From the NCBI GenBank assembly GCA_050084985.1, contig JBITNC010000001.1, forward strand, positions 157,790,001 to 157,854,000: 64,000 bases of DNA, in the 5' to 3' direction. The DNA is from Nageia nagi. Its lineage: Eukaryota > Pinophyta. The position numbers and the translations under genes are program-made. Positions within the stretch are counted from its first letter, which is position 1; every line of letters starts with the position of its first letter. Below are positions 56,572 to 64,000 of this stretch, one piece after another. The notes beneath the pieces are model-generated. The model made no database searches and had not been told where the DNA came from. It saw only the letters and a program-made list of their open reading frames with translations.

Positions 56572-58250
56572 CTATCCAACTCTATATAAAACCCTATCCA
56601 CAAGTGTATAAGGTCTACTTTCTTGAGTAATTTTCCTTTTTATCTTGTATGTTACCCCCTTTAGAAATTTGAATTCACTCAAGTAATTCCAAATATCAAT
56701 GTACTTATTTGGAATCATCTCCATAAAAAATAAAGCTACATTGGGAAAATCATCACCATAAGAAGATCTAATGCCCTCATATTCTTTGGATAGTGCATCA
56801 TCATTAATATGTTTCTTTCCTATTCTATCCACAATACCAAACTCATATTCCTATAATAGAAGTATCTACCTTGCAATCCTTCTCATAGGATTAGGCTTAT
56901 TAATGATATACTTCAAAGCTTGATGATTAGTAACCATAATGAACTTTTTCCCCAATAAGTAATTTTTAAATTTATTTAAAGAAAAAATTATACCCAAAGC
57001 TTCTTTTTCAATGACTATATAATTTACCTTAGCATTGCTCATTTTTTGACTCCCAAAATGGATAGGATGGTCATTTCCATATTCATCTTTCTGGCTGAGT
57101 GTACTACCTAGTTTTTTATTTGATGTATCCATGTAGAATATGAATGGCTTACTCTAATTGCAATTATTCAAAATAGGTATTATTACAAATGCTTTCTATA
57201 GCTCCTCAAATGCTTCTTTTGCTTATTTTCCTAGTTCATACAACACATCCTTCTTCCAAAATTGAATCAATAGTTGAGCAATCATGGAGAAGTTCTTGAT
57301 AAATTTCCTATAGTACCTAACATGCCTCAAGAAAGATCTTAACTTGCTCTTATTATCTAGGAATGGAATATCCTTAATATTAGCCACCTTCTTTGAATCT
57401 ATTTCGATACCACTCTTGGATAAAACATGTCCTAAAAGTGCTCCCTTTGAGCATCCAAAAATACATTTGGATGGATTCAATGATGTTCTTTCTTCCTGTA
57501 GTCTTTCAAAAGCTTTCTCAATTTGCCCCAAATAATTTTACATATTTCAATATATACAAAAATCATCTAAAAAAACTCTAATGAATGTTCCAATATAAGT
57601 CTCAAAAACTTTATTAATAAGTCTTTGAAATGTAGCAGATACATTACATAATTCAAAAGGCATTACTTGGTAAGAAAATGTACCCCATGGAGTGGTACAA
57701 TTTATCTTAAATTAATCCTTCTCTACTATTCAAACTTAGTTATATCCACTATAACTAGCTACAAAACTATAGCAATCATGTCCTTCCACTTCATCCAAAA
57801 TTTGATCTTAAAAAGGAAGAGGATAATGATCTTTCTTTATGAATTTATTCAACTTTTGATAATCCACACATATTCTTATCTTCCCACTCTTCTTTCTAGA
57901 TACCATAATAGGAGAAACCCATTCTGAATTATCTATAGGAAAGATATATCCTACATCTTAGAGCTTGTTTAGTTCCTCCTTAATACTTTTAGATAAATTT
58001 GGATTCATCCTATAGGGTATTTATTTAATGGGCTTAGTATTCTCCCTAAATTTAATTAAATGTTCTACCCATGTTATTTGTTTTATAATTAATGGTGAAG
58101 AGATGGATATACCATCAAAAAAGCTGAAAATACTCTTCCTTATCATTTTCTTCAATAAAATCTCCAAATCATAGCTCTTGTAGATGATGCTTTACTTATT
58201 CCTTTGTAAATTGCTTAGCAGATTTTGCAAGGGGATTTGGTAATATATCC
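56572..58250 (-). pseudogene. Gypsy reverse transcriptase and RNase H
   Basis: From 58,200 leftward the reverse transcriptase is decayed but recognisable. It includes the segment before the polymerase motif near 57,900-57,700. At 57,531-57,223 ERTSLNPSKCIFGCSKGALL, VLSKSGIEIDSKKVANI and KSKLRSFLRHVRYYRKFIK follow, the classic gypsy sequence after Y-x-D-D. RNase H at 57,132-56,866 reads MDTSNKKLGSTLSQKDEYGN, HFGSQKMSNAKVNYIVIEKE and VTNHQALKYIINK. The first active-site region has M-D-T-S where D-A-S is usual. The part at 56,832-56,572 (HINDDALSKEY) links to the integrase. No intact catalytic motif remains. Confidence 0.9.
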
Positions 58251-58251
58251 A

Positions 58252-58758
58252 TCACCAAGAAATTAACATCCTCATCATATTTAGTTTCACATCAATAGTA
58301 CTTATATAAACTAAGGATGCCCACTCTTTAATCTCAAACTTTGATGTCTTAGCAATATGGCTTAAGGGAACCATTGGAATTCTCACATTATCTCTTCCTA
58401 TTTTCATGTATCCCTCATTCCAATAATTATGAGCATGGACCCTTCTTAACCATTTCCTTCCCAAGAGCATGGGATAAGCTACCTAACCATCCTTCATCAC
58501 TTGGAAATCTACCAAACAAGTAACTCCAACAACAAAAATAATAATATTTGGAATAAATCCTTTAGGTTTTATTTTACCCTTATTTAATGACCTCAACTGT
58601 AGTATGGACTCATGATTAATTTTTAACCATGGCATATTCATAACAAAAATTATCATAATAAGTATAGTAGCACCTCCATATACTAAAACATTAGGAATAG
58701 AGACACCATTACAAAGTACCTCATCTTGGGGAGCATATGGATCCACTTTTACTTCCAA
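58252..58758 (-). pseudogene. Gypsy aspartic protease
   Basis: Minus-strand VLCNGVSIPNVLVYGGATIL corresponds to the active-site strand of a retrotransposon protease, with Y-G-G-A where D-G/S/T-G-A is expected. The catalytic aspartate is therefore lost by a single substitution. Downstream IPNIIIFVVGVTCLVDFQVM, MLLGRKWLRRVHAHNYW and GRDNVRIPMVPL match the L-L-G-R-x-W end of the domain and the linker to the reverse transcriptase. Confidence 0.82.
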
Positions 58759-58979
58759 GATAGGAATATTTGCTTTCTTCTTCTTTCATATGCTAAGTTT
58801 ACTTTGCAATTCTCTCCTCTTCTCATAATATAATGCCAACAATTTTCCATATGTTATATTGGAAGTACATGATGATAGATCCTCCAATATTGAATAAGGT
58901 ACTTGGCCTTGGGATATTGAAAAGTCTTGAACACCTAATCTTCTTCTCCTCATTTTTCCTTTATCCTCTTTTATCTTCT

Positions 58980-59909
58980 TAGCTTCTCATTCTCCTTCAT
59001 TTACACACTACTTCACATGCTTTGTGGTAAAAATATCATTTTCATCTTCTTCTTTCACAAGCTTCACCACATCTATAGGTTTCTTGCCTTTTTCATCCTT
59101 CATTCCCGAAGTTAATGGCTTACTTAGATACTTAATCTTGTAGTGCCCTTTGTTCCCATAGCCATAGCATGTGATATCTTCAATATTCTTTTTTAGTACC
59201 ATGATCTCCCCCTTGGGGTCATTATGGCATCATAACTTCCTTTCCTTACAAAAGATTAATAGCCAATTATCCCATTTTACAAATCATAATCATATTCTAT
59301 TGAAGAGATAGAAATCAATTATGTACCTAGTGTCAAAGGCCTTGCAGTAGCACTTCATGTAGGAGGAACTATGATTTCTTCTAGTTCTTCCTCCATGTTT
59401 TCATCTTACCTCTTTTATATCTCCTTGGCTTGTTCCATAGTGGTAGACCTTTTGTATTTCATCCTTTGTCAAATATATTACCTCATTCCTTAGATGAAAT
59501 TATTTAGCAATAATCTATCAATGCCATAAATGAATCTATCATCAAGATTCTTCTTTCAAATTTGAGCCTTGATATTTCTCCTCAACTCTTATTATCAAGC
59601 ATATTAGTCTCTAATCTTCTCATTCACTCCTTGGTCCAGCTTGGTGATTTTGATTATGAGGTTAGAATATTTTTCTTGTACTCCAAACTCTTCAACAAAA
59701 CTCTCTTGAACTTGATCTCAATAATTTTGTACAGCTTACTCCAACATCTTGTACCATCGATGAGTTGCTCCATCAAGGAAGATAAGAAGGAACTTTTTCC
59801 ATTATGTCTTCATAGTCAATCCATTACAAATGTATGATATCTTAAACTCTTGCACAAATGCTTGATCATCCTCATGAGATTAAGTAGTAAAAATAGGAAT
59901 TTTACCCAT
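58980..59909 (-). pseudogene. Gypsy gag with zinc knuckle
   Basis: The ATG complement at 59,907-59,909 opens MGKIPIFTT. The capsid region continues through HEDDQAFVQEFKISYICNGL, FLLIFLDGATHRWYKMLE, VQESFVEEFGVQEKYSNLII and KLDQGVNEKIRD. The zinc knuckle at about 59,175-59,110 is ITCYGYGNKGHYKIKYLSKP: the pattern C-x2-C-x4-H-x4-C is kept in spacing, but the second and fourth cysteines are tyrosine. Each is a single G-to-A change. A lysine-rich tail follows. Confidence 0.85.
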
Positions 59910-59958
59910 GGTAACAAAAGATTATTGTAACTATAAGATGACCACTAATGAGGAATGT

Positions 59959-59978
59959 GGTCCTGGTAATAGAACCAA
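59959..59978 (-). other. Primer-binding site, tRNA-Asp type, decayed
   Basis: On the minus strand TTGGTTCTATTACCAGGACC follows the 5' LTR by three bases. It resembles the TTGGCGCCGTTGCCGGGGAC primer site used by many plant gypsy elements. Most differences are C-to-T or G-to-A. Confidence 0.65.
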
Positions 59979-59981
59979 AAA

Positions 59982-61183
59982 TGTCAACTATTTTAGCATG
60001 CAAGGAATTATGATATATGGGCCTTCCTCTTGTAATGATTTTTTATCTTGATACACTACTTTACTTAGTGGTAATGCAATTTAGACAATATGACCAACAT
60101 AATAATCATATAATGGAATAATAATATAATATTATTGATGAAAATGAAGATACAAATATAACAAGAGTTACGATACAATTGTAAGAAACTCTCACTATGA
60201 TGATAGCAATGGACTTGGTTATCCTATCAGGAGCACCACCACTTTATCAACTCAATAACTAATCCAACACAACCACTATCACAACCTTACAAAGAGAGCC
60301 TTACTACAACAAAATCCAACCTTCTCTTCACTTAGATAATCATGAACACAATTTTGACATACTTACAACACTAAGACTCAAGACTCATGACACATATATA
60401 TAAACTTATTCACAACTTACTCAAAACTTCAACTCGACTTGATTTTTTTGCACTTGACTCCCCCTAGACTTTCTCTAGACTTTGCACTAGACTTGTTCTC
60501 AACTTGCTTTACATTCCCATAGCACTTCTCTATTTATAATCTAGAGAAGATATATAGATTTCTTTACAACTTGAATTTTAAAATACATTATATCTCCATC
60601 CCTAGAAATATCCAAACAACTTTTAGAAATATCCATGAGATACTACATGGATCTTTTGCCACATAACCTTTTTCTAGAAATCCCTTTTAAATATCAACAA
60701 CTACTTCCACATCATCACATATCCTTGTGCCACATAATCCCATGTATAATTCTAGAATATATATCTTCTAGATATTACCCCTGGATATTTTTTCCACTTA
60801 CCATTACTTACTCTCACCATTAACCTTTCATGATTTACCATTTACCTTTTACCTTTTATCATTTATCATTTACCTTTTACCTTTTACCATTTACTATTTA
60901 CTATTTACTATTTTACTTTTTACTATACTTCACCAACTTAAAGCCCCCATAGTACACTTGTACTGCTAACTTCCCTATCTCTTTATTCCTATTGCACTGT
61001 TATTCCATTGTAGTTGTAGTTTTATCTTATTGGTGGGCATTTCCATTATGGTTGTAATTGTAGCTTATTGGTGGATGTTGTTATATTACACAACAAGGTA
61101 GCTATTGGGAAATATTATTTATTGTGACACATACCAATTACATAGAGATACTATATATTTATTGGAAAAATTTAATGATGAAA
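59982..61183 (-). repeat. 5' LTR of the gypsy element
   Basis: It is the right-hand copy, with minus-strand TATAAATAG at the complement of 60,530-60,538. A (TTTACC)(ATTTA)-type low-complexity run lies at 60,836-60,915, longer than in the other LTR. The plus-strand frame at 60,635-60,823 is a shadow. Confidence 0.9.
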
Positions 61184-62204
61184 GTTTGATAATTTATCAT
61201 ACTTTCATTTCGTAATTTACCTTCAGAGTATTATATAAACTCTTTACTCTATCATGGTAATCTTAAAACTTATTGAAGCCTCAAGGTAATAATTACTTCT
61301 AACATGATAATTCTTGGAACATAAATATGGTTATGTCATTATATTTTCTTTGAATAACCACTTTAACATCTTACACAAATCTAAGGCAATAACATCATAC
61401 TAGAGTTACACTTATCCTATTATCTTACTAATATTTAAGAAATCAAGCTTCCAATATTGTATTAATCCAAACTACATATATATGCATCTTAGAGATTGAA
61501 TACATCAAATGATTATCATTCACATTGTGAGATATGGTTTCCCATACTCATGTGTATGTATATGTAGAGTATCTAAGTTTTTTTTCTAACAAATAAATTA
61601 TATAATATTCAACTAGTGTATATACCATTTCATTCATTATTCCTATTCTTATTGAATATGCTTTAATAAAATACAATCAAAATATCTTATTACATAATGT
61701 TCCATTCATGATCCTTCATATTTTCATTGTTTCATTTTTCTAATGCAACAATAGTGGTTGTTAATGATGCTTCAATCATTACAAATTACACATGTAAGAG
61801 TTTCTATATTTATTACAATATGTACATACAAAGTTATAATTTATAAATACACAATGCACCATATCATATGAAAATATGTAAGTATACCATATTATATAAA
61901 TTTATCTAAGTACATCATATGGTTTGAAATGATGCAACTATAGTATATGGTATGAAATTATCTAAATAGTGATGCAAATACTAAGTATATAACTCTAAAT
62001 TTTTTTAATAGAATACCTATAAATCTTGAATTGGATGTGTGTATATGTCTTATTAGTTCTTGTAAATCATATAAGAATGTATGAATAGGGGAGTTTATAA
62101 CAAAATTACTTTTTTATTAAATCCTAAATATGTTCTTTCGAATATTTATGTTTAAATAGGTGTAGTTTGATTCACCCCTAAGTCCAATCATAATGTTGAC
62201 CATG
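61184..62204. other. A+T-rich stretch, few features
   Basis: I see no coding frame. Words of the CATATGATATGAAAT type begin to appear from about 61,860 and are developed into an array at 62,810-63,110. Confidence 0.4.
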
Positions 62205-62790
62205 GGATTTGAAATGGGGTCATGAGGAGCCTCTAGAGGTTTTTAATGGAATGCAATAAAGTGGTATTCCATCCAATAAATTCATATTTTCCTATTTTAT
62301 TTCTCTATATGCTAACTTAACATCATTGGAAGAGAGTGTTGATATCCATTGAATAATAATAAAAAGTGTTTTTTATTATAATATTGTTATGAATACTCTA
62401 ATAAAGTGTATGTAAAGTTTGCAAACATACAAAAGGTTCATATACTATTTTAAAAAATTAAATAAAGAGATATAATCTCATGGAATGCAATGATCATAGG
62501 ATATGTACAAAACTAGCTTCATGAGGAGGCTCCAAAGGTTTTTGAGGGGATAGAATGAAGTGGTATTCCACCTAATAAACTCATCTTTTTCTAGTATTGT
62601 TACTCTATGTGCAAAATCAACATCATTGAAAGAAATGTTGAAATCCATAAAAAAATTTAAAAAAATGATTTTCAATCCGATGTTATTGTGGAATGTAATA
62701 AAGATACATAAGGCTTATGTACTATTTTACAAAATTAAATAAAGATACATAATCTTGTGGAATGTAATGATCATAAGATATGTTATTTCA
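62205..62790 (+). pseudogene. PPR (pentatricopeptide repeat) pseudogene, PLS type, first part
   Basis: PPR proteins bind organelle RNA. Two successive units of about 300 bp read as PPR motifs. Unit one gives EEPLEVFNGMQ then SGIPSNKFIFSYFISLYANL and TSLEESVDIH, followed by SWNAMIIGYVQN at 62,478-62,513. Unit two gives HEEAPKVFEGIE, SGIPPNKLIFF and ERNVEIHKK. The W-N-A-M-I-x-G-Y, E-A-L-x-x-F and G-I-x-P-N-x-x-T-F elements are those of the long and standard motifs in PLS-class proteins, which act in chloroplast and mitochondrial RNA editing. Stops (one after each MQ/IE) and frameshifts show decay. The apparent 300-bp DNA duplication reflects the protein repeat. Confidence 0.8.
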
Positions 62791-62809
62791 AACCTCCAAT
62801 AACATCAAA

Positions 62810-63110
62810 ACTCCCATTCAAAACATATAAATAGAGCATATGATATGAAATGATTTGAATACACTATATGATCTAAAATGATATAATTATACTAGATAAT
62901 ATGAAATGATCCAAGTACACCATATGATATTAAATAGTCCAAATGCACCATATAATATGAATGATCTAAATGCATAAATATATGATATGAAATTATCTAA
63001 ATGCATAATCCACCATATGATATGAAAATATATAAATACATAATCCACCATATGATATGAAAAGATGTAATTTCATCATATGAATTTTATTTGATATGCA
63101 ATTATTAGGT
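62810..63110. repeat. ~30-bp minisatellite (CACCATATGATATGAAATGAT)
   Basis: About nine degenerate units such as CACCATATGATATGAAA and GATCTAAATGCATA follow each other, and the spacing of CATATGATATG cores is 25-45 bases. It separates the two PPR remnants, which suggests expansion or insertion within the dead gene. Looser copies occur at 61,860-61,980. Confidence 0.8.
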
Positions 63111-63239
63111 GTTAAAGCTAATAGAAATATATTTTTTAAAATACAAAAGAATATATGTTGTATTGACAACTCTACTCACTTATCACCTCTACCCAAAAAA
63201 TTAAAAATAATTATGTATTAAGACTTGGTAGATATGTAT

Positions 63240-63800
63240 TTTAAAAATAAAAAAGAATACAAAGCAAGATAATTATTTGACAAACTCAAATGTTTCCAAG
63301 TGGCTACCTAAATTTTATTTATTTATTTATATGAGATACAGTAAATATGCCCTAGCTAAACTCTTTGATGAAGTACCTAGTATGAAACCCTTACAACATA
63401 ACTTTGGTTATAAACACTTTAATAGCATGAGTGACTTTTATTGCATTATTCATGGGATGAAGTATTATATATACATTACTAACATTCTTTATCATGCAAA
63501 TTAAGTTTCATGGACTATAAATGATGTAAGAATTATTTGATAAGATGAATGATGCAAATATAGTTTCATAGGCTACAAATGATTAGAGGATATGTGTAAT
63601 ACATATCTATAGAAAGGATGTAAAATATGGAATAATACACATGACATAGGAATTATTTGACAAGATGCATGATGCAAACACAATTTCATAGACTGCAATG
63701 ATTGGAGGATATTGAGAGAAATAATGGAGCTTACTGTCCATGGTTTATTGATGTCAATATATAGCCTTGGGTTCTCAACAATCGAATCCACAAGGTTTAC
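63240..63800 (+). pseudogene. PPR pseudogene, PLS/E-type part
   Basis: The frame at 63,277-63,504 contains YALAKLFDEVPSMKP and YKHFNSMSDFYCIIHGMKYY. The latter matches the C-x-x-Y-F-x-x-M-x-x-x-Y-x-I-x-P-x-x-x-H-Y segment at the end of the PPR tract, leading into the E domain. Two more short motifs follow: LFDKMNDANIVS at 63,535 and LFDKMHDANTIS with TAMIGGY at 63,653-63,712. These form a 119-bp direct repeat. In a normal gene these motifs precede the E-domain segment, so order is disturbed. After about 63,720 nothing further can be identified up to the end of the window. Confidence 0.75.
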
Positions 63801-64000
63801 AAACTTACAAACAAGAAGTTAGAGAATTTACTATTCTCAACAACACTATAGATCATAGCCATCTCAGTCTAAGAGAAGTAGCTAAACATGGGATAACAAT
63901 ACTCCAAACATAGCTTAAAACATGCCTAAGATGATAACAAACAAACCCCTAAAATATGAAGACAAAACAAACAGTAACAAGAAAGTTGTTACAAAAATAA

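Larger units (their letters stand above)
54230..61183 (-). mobile_element. Near-complete Ty3/gypsy LTR retrotransposon
   Basis: The element is about 6.95 kb. LTRs of about 1.2 kb lie at 54,230-55,409 and 59,982-61,183. Between them, on the minus strand, gag, zinc knuckle, protease, reverse transcriptase, RNase H and integrase appear in Ty3/gypsy order. A tRNA-Asp-like primer site (59,959-59,978) and a purine tract (55,411-55,426) complete it. All domains are broken by stops or frameshifts. No chromodomain is seen after the integrase. Flanking GGTTT and GTTTG do not give a clean target-site duplication. It is the most complete gypsy of the window. Confidence 0.92.

Noticed and set aside
57344-57581. 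Two plus-strand frames over the gypsy reverse transcriptase
   Set aside because: Antisense shadows of a clearly identified minus-strand RT segment.
1-64000. CRISPR arrays, rRNA or tRNA genes, prokaryotic operons
   Set aside because: The tandem repeats have no regular spacer structure, no cloverleaf or rRNA core was recognised, and all coding traces are plant retroelement or PPR type.

Overview
The window looks like heterochromatic DNA from a large, A+T-rich, CpG-poor seed-plant genome. A gymnosperm is my best guess, from the large decayed Ty3/gypsy elements, the plant-mobile-domain-like repeat and the deep nesting, but no sequence here proves the lineage. I see no intact host gene, no rRNA or tRNA gene and no CRISPR. 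Nearly all coding traces are transposable-element pseudogenes. Many of their stop codons are TAA or TAG where the family has CAA or CAG, the footprint expected of C-to-T decay of methylated DNA.

Left part (1-31.8 kb): a LINE reverse-transcriptase remnant (1-1960), a gypsy-type LTR (about 2.35-3.15 kb) and a decayed plus-strand ORF resembling the plant mobile domain (4.5-6.4 kb) come first. Then comes a minus-strand Ty3/gypsy element whose gag, gag-protease linker and protease are scattered between 8.5 and 31.25 kb because younger elements sit inside it. One insertion is a copia element at 10,732-23,647, with direct LTRs but an inverted and reordered pol. That copia was itself interrupted by a well preserved copia at 13,316-21,842, which has 494-bp LTRs at both ends and a perfect AATTT target-site duplication. 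A second insertion into the gypsy gag (26,328-30,900) is a minus-strand copia derivative with LTRs and primer site but no coding capacity.

Middle part (31.8-48.8 kb): this holds a 3.2-kb decayed minus-strand ORF of unknown function (34.4-37.6 kb). It has a TATA box and a remarkable array of hairpin repeats upstream. LINE ORF1 and LINE reverse-transcriptase remnants (41.3-44.7 kb) and a ~145-bp tandem repeat follow. Next is an unusual CpG-containing, less repetitive island (46.7-48.4 kb) with possible exons and seven AACGG motifs, resembling mitosis-specific (MSA) promoter elements.

Right part (48.8-64 kb): a plus-strand gypsy gag is interrupted by a short copia-like LTR element (50,168-53,881). 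This element carries a gag-like N-terminus and a long ORF unlike pol, with recurrent palindromic motifs. It is followed by a near-complete minus-strand Ty3/gypsy element (54,230-61,183) with 1.2-kb LTRs and traces of gag, protease, RT, RNase H and integrase in order. The window ends in a decayed pentatricopeptide-repeat (PPR) gene of the RNA-editing PLS type, split by an A+T-rich minisatellite.

The relations between the parts are those of nested parasites. Pol-bearing copies could once have mobilised the coding-deficient ones through shared LTR, primer-site and 3' UTR features, but none looks functional now. Best candidates for something undescribed: the accessory-ORF LTR element, the hairpin array upstream of the unknown ORF, and the AACGG cluster.
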